64,000 nt of DNA from Terribacillus saccharophilus (lineage in GTDB: Bacteria > Bacillota > Bacilli > Bacillales > Amphibacillaceae). Numbering within the stretch: position 1 is the stretch's first letter; every line of letters begins with the position of its first letter. This document shows, in pieces, positions 35,799 through 44,145 of this stretch. Made by a program: the position numbers and the translations under genes. The stretch is from the NCBI RefSeq assembly GCF_002272075.1, contig NZ_NPBJ01000022.1, positions 62,001 through 126,000 of the forward strand. Direction: 5' to 3'. The notes beneath the pieces are model-generated. The model was not told the origin of the DNA. It saw only the letters and a list, made by a program, of their open reading frames with translations, and did no database searches.

Positions 35799-35832
35799 AA
35801 GAACCCGCCTGCTTAAGCAGACGGGTTCTGAT
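35799..35832 (-). terminator. Terminator after the ZIP transporter
   Basis: AGAACCCGTCTGCTT/AAGCAGGCGGGTTCT stem followed by TTGTGT on the minus strand. Confidence 0.75.
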
Positions 35833-36636
35833 TCAGATGAATAGAAGCAAACTAACAGCCATTACCATCATGCCGCTGATTAATCCATAAATGGATGTAT
35901 GACCTTCATCGTATTTCTTTGCAGCTGGAAGCAGACCATCAAGTGAGATAAAGACCATGATTCCCGCCACAGCAGCAAAGATAACTCCGAACATGATGTC
36001 GTTCAAGAACGGCATTAGAACAAGGTAAGCAAGAACAGCACCTACTGGTTCCGAAAGACCAGATAAGAAAGAAAGACCAAAAGCCTTCTTCTTATTACCC
36101 GTCGCAAAGTAGACTGGCACTGCAACAGCAATCCCCTCCGGAATATTGTGGATGGCGATAGCAATGGCAATCGCTATCCCAAGTGAAGGATCCTGCAAGG
36201 CAGACGTAAAGGTAGCAATACCTTCCGGGAAGTTATGGATGGCAATAGCCAATGCAGTGAATGTACCCATTTTGAGCAAGGCCTGATTCTGTGTCGGATT
36301 ATCCATCTCTTCGACTTTCTTGCCTTCATGGGGATTTGATTGCTTAGGTATCAACTTATCGATTAGGGCAATGAGGAGCATTCCGCCGAAGAATCCCCCA
36401 ACAGTTGCCCAGTTACCTGCCTGGATGCCCATGGCACCAGTTAAAGCGTCTTTCGCTTTTATGAAGATTTCGACCATCGAGACATAAATCATTACCCCGG
36501 CAGAAAACCCGAGACTGAGTGATAGAAATTTTGTATTTGTTGTAGAGGTGAAAAATCCCATCAGACTGCCTATACCTGTTGCAAGGCCAGCCATCAAAGT
36601 CAAACCTAAGGCTAGTAATACATTTTCGTCCATCAT
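35833..36636 (-). CDS. zupT: ZIP family divalent metal transporter, ZupT-like
   Basis: The product has 267 residues and eight membrane helices. The metal-path motifs HNFPEG and HNIPEG lie in helices 4 and 5, as in E. coli ZupT. It imports zinc and perhaps manganese or iron. GGAGGG precedes the start. An operator-like inverted repeat overlaps the likely promoter, which suggests control by a metal regulator. Confidence 0.9.
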   Translation of the reverse strand: MMDENVLLALGLTLMAGLATGIGSLMGFFTSTTNTKFLSLSLGFSAGVMIYVSMVEIFIKAKDALTGAMGIQAGNWATVGGFFGGMLLIALIDKLIPKQSNPHEGKKVEEMDNPTQNQALLKMGTFTALAIAIHNFPEGIATFTSALQDPSLGIAIAIAIAIHNIPEGIAVAVPVYFATGNKKKAFGLSFLSGLSEPVGAVLAYLVLMPFLNDIMFGVIFAAVAGIMVFISLDGLLPAAKKYDEGHTSIYGLISGMMVMAVSLLLFI

Positions 36637-36691
36637 TGCCCTCCTTGTTCTGCTGTCATTCTCTATTTCTCTTATTATGCACTATAACAAT

Positions 36692-36713
36692 AAAGTTTCC
36701 TAGTAGAAACTTT
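36692..36713. promoter_or_regulatory. Operator-like inverted repeat upstream of zupT
   Basis: AAAGTTTC (36692-36699) and GAAACTTT (36706-36713) are exact inverted halves 6 bases apart. They lie where the -35 of a promoter with TATAGT (36681-36686, minus) would be. The shape resembles MntR-type operators. Confidence 0.5.
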
Positions 36714-36770
36714 TAAACATGAAAAAGCCCTTTCCATCCATACTATATGGCGATGTCCTGCCTAAGTTTC

Positions 36771-36801
36771 CAAGAAAAAAGCTGGCATCAATTGCCAGCC
36801 A
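36771..36801 (-). terminator. Terminator of the NitT/TauT-type ABC operon
   Basis: GCTGGCA/TGCCAGC stem followed by TTTTTTC on the minus strand. Confidence 0.85.
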
Positions 36802-36805
36802 CAAT

Positions 36806-37813
36806 TTATTCCAACGCCTCGACAAACTCCATATTAACCAGCTCTTCGTATTTATAATCTCCCTTGTACACACCTGTCTTCGTCACTACATCCATCGTCT
36901 TATCAGTTGCTTCCTCCGTTATATAGCCATCCTTGCTCCATAGCTCATCAGCATATGCTCGATCCAGTGATGCTTGCAGGCTCGCTTCTTCTGTTGTAGG
37001 GAACTCCTTCTTTAATACCCGCATCGCCAGCTCTTCATCCTCATCCACCGCTTTTAAAGCCTTTGTAATAGCTTCTACAAATTTCTGGACAGTTTCAGGA
37101 TCCTCATCGATAGTGGATTGCTTTACACTGATAACGCTGTACGGATAATCTCCTAAACTAGGAAACCCATAGAAAGGTTCATTCCAAACCCCTTTTTCAA
37201 TACCTTCGTATATTTGAGGTTCCGCTCCATTGGCAATATCCGCCTGACCATTCTCTACTAACGATACGACTGCACTTGCATCGGCAGGCTCCTCAAGCAA
37301 AACGTCTTTACCTGGCTCCATGCCAAGTTCCATGATTAAATAACGCGTCAGTAAGTTAGGGCTGCCGCCGTAGCGTCCAGCTGCAATCGTTTTTCCTTCC
37401 AGGTAAGCTGCCAATTCTTCCTCTGATGCTCCTGCGGGAGGTGTGTCTCCGTCTGCCATCAAGTAGACATTAGCACGGTTAACAACGTTAACGACTGATA
37501 CGATTGGGTCATTAGAATCAATATTAGCAAGGGCATTCGAATCCGGACCAGCGATATTACCCCAGGCATCTCCGCTTACAACGGTTGTCACGTGCGCTCC
37601 GCCAGTTGCGGTTACTACTTCTACATCCAGTCCTTCTTCCTCAAAATATCCTTCATGGATTGCTGCATACAGTGGCAGGTAGCCTGTCAAATGCACTGGT
37701 TCTGCAATAGTAATTTTCTTCAGCTTCTCTTCCTCACCGCCACCCGTACATCCTGCCAGAATACCAAGCAAAATTGCCAAACAAATTACACCAAACAACC
37801 GTACTTTACTCAT
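36806..37813 (-). CDS. ABC transporter substrate-binding lipoprotein, NMT1/SsuA-like
   Basis: The product has 335 residues. The lipobox LAGC puts the lipid on Cys22. ITIAEPVHLTGYLPLYAAIHEGYFEEEGLDVEVV is the opening of the NMT1/THI5-like family, which binds taurine, nitrate, thiamine precursors, riboflavin or aromatic acids. It is the last gene of the ATPase-permease-binding protein operon. AGGAGG precedes the ATG. The ligand cannot be told; the unusual operon leader may hold the clue. Confidence 0.85.
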   Translation of the reverse strand: MSKVRLFGVICLAILLGILAGCTGGGEEEKLKKITIAEPVHLTGYLPLYAAIHEGYFEEEGLDVEVVTATGGAHVTTVVSGDAWGNIAGPDSNALANIDSNDPIVSVVNVVNRANVYLMADGDTPPAGASEEELAAYLEGKTIAAGRYGGSPNLLTRYLIMELGMEPGKDVLLEEPADASAVVSLVENGQADIANGAEPQIYEGIEKGVWNEPFYGFPSLGDYPYSVISVKQSTIDEDPETVQKFVEAITKALKAVDEDEELAMRVLKKEFPTTEEASLQASLDRAYADELWSKDGYITEEATDKTMDVVTKTGVYKGDYKYEELVNMEFVEALE

Positions 37814-37823
37814 TGGACACCTC

Positions 37824-38639
37824 CTATTGTTTCGGCTCTTGACCGCGAAGCAATAACTTTTCTAAGCTGACTGTCCCTGCGTACATGAGCATAGATAATA
37901 GAGACAATACAACGACACCTACCCAAACAAGGTCAATATCTAAAATCTGTCCTGCATAAAGGATCATCCTGCCGATCCCTTGGCGGGAACTGATGAATTC
38001 TCCGACAATTGTCCCCGCAAGCGCCAATGCGATATTGATTCGCAGACTGCTGACAATCCAAGGCATCGTTGTCGGGACAACTACTTTCATAAACACGTGT
38101 CTGCGTTTTGCTCCTAAGGAATAGAGCAGCTTTTCCAGATCATTATCAATTGCTTTGATTCCGCTATGAGCCGCCAGTGCAGTGACAATGACAGTCATCA
38201 GGAAGGCGAGCATCACTTTGGAAAAGAACCCGATGCCGAACAGAATGACGATGACTGGACCAAGTGCCAGCTTCGGTATCGCATTGAAAGCAATCAGGTA
38301 TGGTTCAGATATTCTGGAATAGTAAGCAGACCACCAAAAAGACAGTCCAATCAATGATCCAAAAAAAGTTCCTGACACAAAGCCAGCAAGTGTGGCAAGC
38401 GACGTATAGACTAAATCATCCCAAAGCGAGCCTTCCAAAAAGGCGACCTTGGCAGTTTCATAGATTGTGCTTGGACTGCTCCAATAATAAGGATCCATCA
38501 CTTCGTATCGTGTCAGAACCTCCCATAGTACAATCACCAGTATCCCAAGACCAATCTGACCGCCAAAAACAATTCGCTTCATTCGCTGCTGGCGTTTTTT
38601 CTCATCCTCGATGTATCGTTTCTTATCAGGTTGTGCCAT
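37824..38639 (-). CDS. ABC transporter permease, SsuC/ThiX-like
   Basis: The product has 271 residues and about six membrane helices. The EAA loop reads LEKLLYSLGAKRRHVFMKVVVPTTMPWIVSSLRINI, which contacts the ATPase, and the end has GRMILYAGQILDIDLVWVGVVVL. It fits the nitrate/sulfonate/taurine class. It overlaps the ATPase gene by 14 bases. Confidence 0.87.
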   Translation of the reverse strand: MAQPDKKRYIEDEKKRQQRMKRIVFGGQIGLGILVIVLWEVLTRYEVMDPYYWSSPSTIYETAKVAFLEGSLWDDLVYTSLATLAGFVSGTFFGSLIGLSFWWSAYYSRISEPYLIAFNAIPKLALGPVIVILFGIGFFSKVMLAFLMTVIVTALAAHSGIKAIDNDLEKLLYSLGAKRRHVFMKVVVPTTMPWIVSSLRINIALALAGTIVGEFISSRQGIGRMILYAGQILDIDLVWVGVVVLSLLSMLMYAGTVSLEKLLLRGQEPKQ

Positions 38640-39402
38640 TGTCTTTCGGTTCCTCTCTAAGCAAATCTAGCAATTTTTGCTTTAATGATATGAAATTGTC
38701 CGACAGCAATGTCTCTTCCCCGCGCGGCCGCTCCAATTCCACGTGAATCTTTGCCTTCAACTTGCCGGGGCGATGGGACAGAACATAAATATCATCTGAT
38801 AAGTAAATAGCTTCATCTATATCGTGAGTGATGAATAGAATAGTCTTCTGAAAGTCTTCCCAAATACGGAGCAGCCACCCCTGCATCTGCAGTCTTGTCT
38901 GTGCATCCAGTGCCCCGAATGGCTCATCAAGCAGGATAACATCCTGGTCATAAAGCAGCGTTCGCAATAATGCTGCCCGCTGTCTCATACCACCTGATAA
39001 CTCCGGCGGATAATTGTTTTCAAATCCTTTTAAACCATATCTTTCTAGTAATGGCTGTGCCTTCTTTCTTGCCTCTCGTTTCGAAACACCCTTGATTTCC
39101 AAACCGAGAATCACATTATCCAAGATTGTCCGCCATGGCAGCAGCAGATCTTTTTGAAGCATATAACCAACATAACCACTCTTACCGACAATATTCTGCC
39201 CATCCAAAAGGATTTTTCCAGTGGTCGGTTTGATAAGCCCGGCAATCATATTAAAGAGTGTCGACTTGCCGCAGCCACTGGGGCCAATAATACTGACAAA
39301 GCGTCCAGCAGGTATTTGCATTGTTGTCTCTTGCAATGCAACAACTTCCTGTCCGTCGCGTCTGAATATCTTGCTAGCATCAACGACCTTTAATTTATAC
39401 AT
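38626..39402 (-). CDS. ABC transporter ATP-binding protein, SsuB-like
   Basis: The product has 258 residues. Walker A GPSGCGKST, signature LSGGMRQRAALLR and Walker B VILLDEPFGALD are all intact; the LSGGMRQR form is typical of the NitT/TauT class. First gene of the operon. GGAGTG precedes the ATG. About 110 bases upstream is a terminator that ends a structured leader RNA. Confidence 0.88.
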   Translation of the reverse strand: MYKLKVVDASKIFRRDGQEVVALQETTMQIPAGRFVSIIGPSGCGKSTLFNMIAGLIKPTTGKILLDGQNIVGKSGYVGYMLQKDLLLPWRTILDNVILGLEIKGVSKREARKKAQPLLERYGLKGFENNYPPELSGGMRQRAALLRTLLYDQDVILLDEPFGALDAQTRLQMQGWLLRIWEDFQKTILFITHDIDEAIYLSDDIYVLSHRPGKLKAKIHVELERPRGEETLLSDNFISLKQKLLDLLREEPKDNGTT

Positions 39403-39510
39403 TGCGCCACTCCTGTCATTTCTATAGACCCATCATACGCAGGAGTGTGCTAAATGATTACAAATTTATAGCATGTCCAGCACAATTTTCCTTATTTCTG
39501 CAAAAAGCAC

Positions 39511-39567
39511 AAAAAAAACAGCCTGCACAGTCGGATATGCCACGCAACATATCACCTGTACAAGCTG
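39511..39567 (-). terminator. Intrinsic terminator inside the ABC operon leader
   Basis: Long two-part stem with T8 tract, upstream of the first gene of the operon it precedes, so it probably acts as an attenuator. Confidence 0.75.
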
Positions 39568-39725
39568 TAAGACAAGCCGAACAATGCATTCTGCTTGCAA
39601 ATGAGAGGGATTAACCGAGAACATGACGAATGTTGCCTATTGGTTACAGTTCGTTTGTTACCCGAAAATCTTACCCTTACTTTAGCATAGGAAATATAGG
39701 ATAACAGTAATCTTGTAAGGTAATT
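39511..39725 (-). ncRNA. Candidate terminator-controlled leader RNA (riboswitch-like)
   Basis: The leader of the NitT/TauT-type operon folds into three parts. First, TAACC pairs with GGTTA around an inner AACAT/ATGTT hairpin, closed by AGGG/CCCT (about 39700-39605). Second, CAAGC (39593-39597) pairs with GCTTG (39573-39577). Third, CAGCTTGTACAG (39556-39567) pairs with CTGTGCAGGCTG (39519-39530), with GATATG/CATATC inside, followed by eight T: an intrinsic terminator 110 bases before the first gene. CAAGC can instead pair with the GCTTG inside the terminator arm. I recognise no known riboswitch class. Confidence 0.5.
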
Positions 39726-39735
39726 TGACATCCTT

Positions 39736-39763
39736 TTTATAAAAAAACATGACTGATTCACAA
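39736..39763 (-). promoter_or_regulatory. Likely promoter of the leader RNA
   Basis: TTGTGA (39758-39763), 16 bases, TATAAA (39736-39741) on the minus strand, just before the structured leader. Confidence 0.4.
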
Positions 39764-39815
39764 TAGTCACAACATGATTTTCACTCTGGATAAGAACCTA
39801 ACAGAAGTTTTATAG

Positions 39816-39950
39816 ATGGAGGAGCCGCTTCGGCAGAATCTCCGCTTTCCTGCGGGCGGCTGGTGAGCCTCCTCGCGCTTCGCACTCCGGGGTCTCACCT
39901 AGGCCTTCTTCACGCGGGAGTCTCCGTATACTGCCTGCGCTTATCGAGTG
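39816..39950. repeat. GC-rich structured intergenic repeat
   Basis: About 135 bases much richer in G+C than the flanks, with many inverted halves such as GGTGAG/CTCACC and GCCGC/GCGGGCGGC. The style (CTCCTCGCGCTTCGC, GGGGTCTCACC, GCCTTCTTC) resembles a repeat family I recall from many Bacillaceae genomes. It shares CGGCAGAAT and flanking bases with the half-copy inside the element at 18704-18910. It codes for no protein. Confidence 0.6.
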
Positions 39951-39989
39951 TATTTTCCTAAACCATAGAATCCTTCTACGAAATATAAT

Positions 39990-40053
39990 AAAAAACAAAA
40001 AAACCGAACTCTAGGGCGATATCAATTCAGATTTCCCCTAAATTTCGGTTTTT
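39990..40053 (-). terminator. Terminator of the polar amino acid ABC operon
   Basis: AACCGAA.TTTAGGG and CCCTAGAGTTCGGTT arms form a long stem, followed by T-runs on the minus strand. Confidence 0.75.
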
Positions 40054-40090
40054 AATGAGCTAGATTACTTTTTTCCCAGCATTGTAATTA

Positions 40091-40813
40091 TCATAATACT
40101 TTACTTAAGAAAGCCTTTGTCCGTTCTTCCTTCGGATTATTGAAAATATCCTCCGGTTTTGCTTCCTCTACGATATAACCGCCATCCATGAATAGCACTC
40201 GATCGCCGACTTCGCGCGCAAAGCCCATTTCATGCGTCACAACAATCATTGTCATGCCTTCGTTCGCAAGCTGCTTCATGACTTCAAGCACCTCTCCGAC
40301 CATTTCTGGATCTAGGGCAGATGTTGGTTCATCGAAGAGCATCACCTTCGGCTCCATGCACAAGGCGCGGGCAATAGCCACACGCTGCTTTTGTCCTCCG
40401 GAAAGCGATTCCGGATATACGCCAGCTTTATCTTCCAAACCGACCTTTCGAAGCAGTGATAATGCCTTTTCTTCCGCATCCTTCTTTTTCCACTTGCGGA
40501 CGACCATCGGAGAAAGCATGATATTTTCCATTACTGTCTTATGTGGAAACAGGTTGAACTGTTGGAATACCATCCCAACATCTGTCCGCACTTTATTGAT
40601 GTTCACTTTTCTCTGAGAGATATCAGTTCCTTCTATATAAACATGACCACCCGTAATATCCTCGATTCGGTTGAGACACCGAATGAAAGTGGACTTCCCG
40701 GAACCGGAAGGGCCGATAACGACGACTACTTCTTTTTCCTCTATTTCGACGTTAATGTCCCGCAGCACCTCGAGATCGCCGAACGACTTTTTTAGGTTTT
40801 TTACGCTGATCAT
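40091..40813 (-). CDS. Polar amino acid ABC transporter ATP-binding protein (GlnQ-like)
   Basis: The product has 240 residues. Walker [10 protein letters not shown] at 34-42, [10 protein letters not shown]-loop, [15 protein letters not shown] and [12 protein letters not shown] define the PAAT class. It drives import by the permease encoded just upstream. The ATG 9 bases earlier touches GGAAG, so 40813 is preferred. The start lies 62 bases inside the permease gene, a long overlap. Confidence 0.9.
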   Translation of the reverse strand: MISVKNLKKSFGDLEVLRDINVEIEEKEVVVVIGPSGSGKSTFIRCLNRIEDITGGHVYIEGTDISQRKVNINKVRTDVGMVFQQFNLFPHKTVMENIMLSPMVVRKWKKKDAEEKALSLLRKVGLEDKAGVYPESLSGGQKQRVAIARALCMEPKVMLFDEPTSALDPEMVGEVLEVMKQLANEGMTMIVVTHEMGFAREVGDRVLFMDGGYIVEEAKPEDIFNNPKEERTKAFLSKVL

Positions 40814-41465
40814 CTGTCGCATACTTCCTTTCTAAAAAGCTCTGTACATATGATAATACTAAACAAACAACGAAATATAAAACGGCAACCGCCAAATATG
40901 GCTCCCAGACTCTCGAATACGCTCCAACTGCTACTCTTCCCCAGTAGAACAGTTCCGGTGCAGCAATGACAGCTCCAAGTGAAGAATCCTTCACCAACAC
41001 AATAAATTCGTTGCCAAGCGGCGGAATCATCCGTTTGAATGCCTGCGGCAGCACGACATGCCGCAGCACCTGTGCATGGTTCATTCCAAGACTATATGCA
41101 GCTTCTCGCTGCCCCTTATCGATGGAGTTGATACCAGCGCGGAAGATTTCTGCAATATAAGCTGCTGAATTCAATGCCAATGCAACAATTAATGATATAA
41201 GCGGCTCCGGCGGCTTAATGAAAATCGGCATCACCGCAAAGTGAATCAAAAAGATCTGTACTAACAGCGGGGTACCTCTGAAAATATTCACATACCAAAT
41301 GAACGGCAGCCGAAGTATTGGGTTAGACAAGCTTTTCCCCATCCCGATCACTAATCCAATTAAAGCCCCAACGAGGAATCCAATCAAGGACGCCAGGATT
41401 GTATATCCGAGACCTCTCATAAAGAAAGGTAAATATTCGCTAATGATTTCCCATCTAAAATCCAT
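40752..41465 (-). CDS. Polar amino acid ABC transporter permease
   Basis: The product has 237 residues with about five membrane helices. [39 protein letters not shown] is the EAA loop of the His/Glu/Gln/Arg permease family. A GTG 9 bases upstream is part of the GAGGTG binding site, so the ATG at 41465 is used. The positively charged tail ([13 protein letters not shown]) is coded where the ATPase gene already starts. Only one permease gene, so the membrane part is probably a homodimer. Confidence 0.9.
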   Translation of the reverse strand: MDFRWEIISEYLPFFMRGLGYTILASLIGFLVGALIGLVIGMGKSLSNPILRLPFIWYVNIFRGTPLLVQIFLIHFAVMPIFIKPPEPLISLIVALALNSAAYIAEIFRAGINSIDKGQREAAYSLGMNHAQVLRHVVLPQAFKRMIPPLGNEFIVLVKDSSLGAVIAAPELFYWGRVAVGAYSRVWEPYLAVAVLYFVVCLVLSYVQSFLERKYATDDQRKKPKKVVRRSRGAAGH

Positions 41466-41503
41466 TTCTCTCACCTCAGTATAGCTGATAAATCAAAACA
41501 TAA

Positions 41504-41535
41504 ATATAGCGTAACGGTTATTCGTTACGCTATAT
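41504..41535 (-). terminator. 13-bp hairpin between binding protein and permease genes
   Basis: ATATAGCGTAACG (41504-41516) and its exact complement (41523-41535). The T-tract is poor (TTTATGTTTT), so it probably stops part of transcription or protects the upstream message, giving more binding protein than permease. Confidence 0.6.
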
Positions 41536-41543
41536 GATTCTTC

Positions 41544-42353
41544 TTATGGCTGTGCGCTTTCCAGCGCTTCGATATCCGGTGTGCCTTCAAACCACTCTTG
41601 ATAGATTTCCTCATACGTTCCGTTTTCCATGATCGTTTGAATAGCTTCATCTATTTGTTCTTTATACTCACTGTCCTTCGGAAGCAGCATACCGTAGTAT
41701 TCCTGATCAAAGTTCTCGTCATCTTCAACTAAAGTAAGATTGGCATCAGGATTATTTTTTACATAATGCTGAGCTACTGCGATATCGGTCACTACAGCCT
41801 CTACGTCACCGTTTTGCAATGCCATCATAGTTGCTGCTGATGAATCATACTTAGAAAGATCGCTGCTGTTCTCCCCAACGAGTTTCTGTGCAGCTTCATC
41901 ACCAGTAGTACCGTTCTGTACGCCGATCTTCATCCCTTGAAGATCCTCGGCTGATTGAATATCCGTTCCTTCCGGTACAGCGATAACCTGTGTTGCTTCG
42001 AAATAAGGCGCAGAGAAGTCATATGTTTCTTTTCTCTCATCCGTTATTGTAATACCAGCCATTCCAGCTTGCAGCGTCTCATCATCTACTCCGACTAGCA
42101 TTGGATCCCAGCCAGTGTTTTCGTATTCATAATCGAGACCTGCTTCTTTCATAACCGCATCCAGCAAATCTGCATCAAATCCAACAATCTTATCACCTTC
42201 CATTGATTCAAAAGGAGCGAAAGTTGCTTCTGTTCCGATAGTAAGCTTCTCCTCACCGCCAGAACCGCTTGATTCATTATTAGATATACATGCACTTAAG
42301 AATAAAACACTAACAAGTCCAGCAGCTGCCATAAGCTTTTTTACTGATTTCAT
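41544..42353 (-). CDS. Polar amino acid ABC transporter substrate-binding lipoprotein
   Basis: The product has 269 residues. The lipobox LSAC puts the lipid on Cys22. LTIGTEATFAPFESMEGDKIVGFDADLLDAV opens the type 3 solute-binding fold; AGITITDERKETYDFSAPYF is the family signature (SBP_bac_3). First gene of the operon. The amino acid may be glutamine, arginine or cystine; not decidable. A palindrome lies 24 bases upstream. Confidence 0.9.
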   Translation of the reverse strand: MKSVKKLMAAAGLVSVLFLSACISNNESSGSGGEEKLTIGTEATFAPFESMEGDKIVGFDADLLDAVMKEAGLDYEYENTGWDPMLVGVDDETLQAGMAGITITDERKETYDFSAPYFEATQVIAVPEGTDIQSAEDLQGMKIGVQNGTTGDEAAQKLVGENSSDLSKYDSSAATMMALQNGDVEAVVTDIAVAQHYVKNNPDANLTLVEDDENFDQEYYGMLLPKDSEYKEQIDEAIQTIMENGTYEEIYQEWFEGTPDIEALESAQP

Positions 42354-42376
42354 AGTTGATCTCCCTTTTCTATCTA

Positions 42377-42394
42377 TATTGTAAACTTACAATA
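42377..42394. promoter_or_regulatory. Operator-like palindrome upstream of the amino acid ABC operon
   Basis: TATTGTAA and TTACAATA are exact inverted halves 2 bases apart, 24 bases before the first start codon, at the likely promoter. The regulator is unknown. Confidence 0.5.
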
Positions 42395-42502
42395 AAATCT
42401 ATAATTATTCATTCTGGTTCATTTATTTTACATAACATCTTATGCCTTGTAAATATAAAATTAGAACAAATCGTTACTTTTCGACTATTTACGCAGTTTA
42501 AA

Positions 42503-42532
42503 TTGTCAGTATATTGCGATTTTGTGTTACAG
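42503..42532 (+). promoter_or_regulatory. Possible promoter of the M20 peptidase
   Basis: TTGTCA, 18-base spacer, TTACAG, 33 bases before the start codon. Confidence 0.35.
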
Positions 42533-42564
42533 TACACGTATACCACAGGAAAGCAGGGGAATAT

Positions 42565-43809
42565 ATGACATCAACCAGCAAGGTATTTGCAAAGGAATTC
42601 GAGCAGCTTTTGGATCTGCAGCAAGTACGCGACGCACTGTATTTTCTCAAGCAAGATAATGAACAGACGACAAAGGATCAGATAGAAGTAACGGAAGTGG
42701 AGGCACCTCCATTCAAAGAAGAAATCCGTGCATCCTTTTTTAAGGAGAAACTGGCAGCATTCGGCTTGGAAGACTTAAAGACAGATGACGAAGGAAATGT
42801 ATATGGCATACGAAAAGGCAGCGGCAGCGGACCCACGGTTGTTATAGCAGCTCATTTGGATACCGTCTTCCCTGCAGGTACAAATGTGAAAGCCAAAGTA
42901 GAAGAAGGAATCGTCTACGCTCCTGGAATCGGTGATGACGGACGTGGTTTAGCAGTATTACTGACCTTGTTGCGTACTTTGGAAGAAAATAAGATCGAAA
43001 CAGAAGGAGATATCGTCTTTCTCGCTGATGTCGGCGAAGAAGGTCTAGGCGATTTACGCGGTATGAAAGCATATTTCCGGGACAATACATATGTGGATGG
43101 CTTCATTTCTGTGGAGCCAGGTGCTCCTGGTGACTTGATTTATTGCGGCGTCGGCAGTAAACGCTATAACTTAACCTTCAAAGGAAAAGGCGGACACAGC
43201 TTTGGAGATTTCGGTACTTCAAGTGCCATCCATGCAGCAGGGCGCGCGATCGCTGCGTTAGCAGATCTGACTGTTCCTAAAGATCCAAAGACAACATACA
43301 ATGTAGGCACGATTCATGGCGGTACATCCATCAATACTATTGCCCAGCACGCAGGATTTCAGCTGGATTTACGTTCTGTTTCTAGTGATGCTCTTGCAGA
43401 GTTAGAGGCTAACGCACTTGCAATTATTGAAGAAGCAGCACAGGCTGAAGGCGAAGCACAACAGCAGCCGGGCAGCATTTCAGTTACGACAGAGCTGGTT
43501 GGAGACAGACCTGCAGGCAGCCAGCCAAAAGATGCCCCGATTCGTCATATTGCTTTGCAAGCAGCTGAAGTTCTTGGAATTGAGGTCGAACGGGAAGAAC
43601 CGCTAAGTACCGATGCAAATGTTCCGATCAGCCTGGGTATTCCTGCCCTTACACTCGGCGGTGGCGGTAACAGCGGTGGACACCATACGCTGGAGGAGTT
43701 CTTCGATCCGACTGATGCCTTTTACGGGCCGCAGCGAATTCTGCTTGCCCTGCTTGGAATGGTTGGCATAAAAGATTCTGTCCCTTCCATGCTTCCTGTC
43801 CGAAACTAA
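42565..43809 (+). CDS. M20 family metallopeptidase
   Basis: The product has 414 residues. AAHLDTVFP, GIGDDGRGLAVLL and ADVGEEGLGDLRG give the His, bridging Asp, catalytic Glu and further metal ligands of the M20 fold; GGHHTLEEFFDP gives the last His. KGKGGHSFGDFGTSSAIHAAGRAI is the dimerisation domain. It resembles tripeptidase/carboxypeptidase-type members. AGGGGA precedes the ATG at 42565; an upstream in-frame ATG lacks one. It is divergent from the amino acid ABC operon, so it may free the amino acid that this imports (inference). Confidence 0.88.
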   Translation: MTSTSKVFAKEFEQLLDLQQVRDALYFLKQDNEQTTKDQIEVTEVEAPPFKEEIRASFFKEKLAAFGLEDLKTDDEGNVYGIRKGSGSGPTVVIAAHLDTVFPAGTNVKAKVEEGIVYAPGIGDDGRGLAVLLTLLRTLEENKIETEGDIVFLADVGEEGLGDLRGMKAYFRDNTYVDGFISVEPGAPGDLIYCGVGSKRYNLTFKGKGGHSFGDFGTSSAIHAAGRAIAALADLTVPKDPKTTYNVGTIHGGTSINTIAQHAGFQLDLRSVSSDALAELEANALAIIEEAAQAEGEAQQQPGSISVTTELVGDRPAGSQPKDAPIRHIALQAAEVLGIEVEREEPLSTDANVPISLGIPALTLGGGGNSGGHHTLEEFFDPTDAFYGPQRILLALLGMVGIKDSVPSMLPVRN

Positions 43810-43850
43810 AAAATGAGCAGGAGCCTCTTATGGCTCCTGCTCATTTTTTC
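43808..43850. terminator. Bidirectional terminator between the M20 peptidase and YneR-like genes
   Basis: ATGAGCAGGAGCC/GGCTCCTGCTCAT stem with A- and T-runs. Confidence 0.88.
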
Positions 43851-44145
43851 AATTATGCGGAGGATATTCGTATTGGATATCGTCCCACTTTCGTGAATAC
43901 TTAACGCTCAAGTCTACCCCTTCAAAATACCATGCATCTGATCGTTCGACGAAGAATGTGATTCCTTGTACTTCCTCGGTCGTAATTGGGTCATTTGGCT
44001 GTTCCGCAGTAATGCCAAGTGAAAATCCTTCTTTAATGCCGCCAATTCCGCCATAACGAACATAAAAACGCACAGCACTGCCAGGTTCAAGGTCCATTTC
44101 TTGAACAAACCAGTTTGATGCGGGTTTTGTAATGGAGATCTGCAT
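43849..44145 (-). CDS. HesB/IscA-like protein without cysteines (YneR-like)
   Basis: The product has 98 residues of the iron-sulfur biosynthesis HesB fold (MQISITKPASNWF, VRFYVRYGGIGGIKEGFSLGI, FFVERSDAWYF). It has no cysteine at all, unlike true A-type carriers, as in the B. subtilis YneR group. It therefore cannot hold a cluster by the usual ligands. AAGGGG precedes the ATG at 44145. Function unknown. Confidence 0.8.
   Translation of the reverse strand: MQISITKPASNWFVQEMDLEPGSAVRFYVRYGGIGGIKEGFSLGITAEQPNDPITTEEVQGITFFVERSDAWYFEGVDLSVKYSRKWDDIQYEYPPHN

Noticed and set aside
39511-39725. ABC operon leader as a TPP, S-box, guanidine-I or T-box RNA
   Set aside because: The core motifs of these classes (CTGAGA and ACCTGATCTGGATAATGCC-like, GAAACCCGGCAACC-like, GGTCCGAGAG, and the T-box AACCGCGG-like bulge) are absent.
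39810-39998. Small open frame through the GC-rich repeat
   Set aside because: It is a by-product of the structured repeat; the sequence shows inverted halves, not coding signals.
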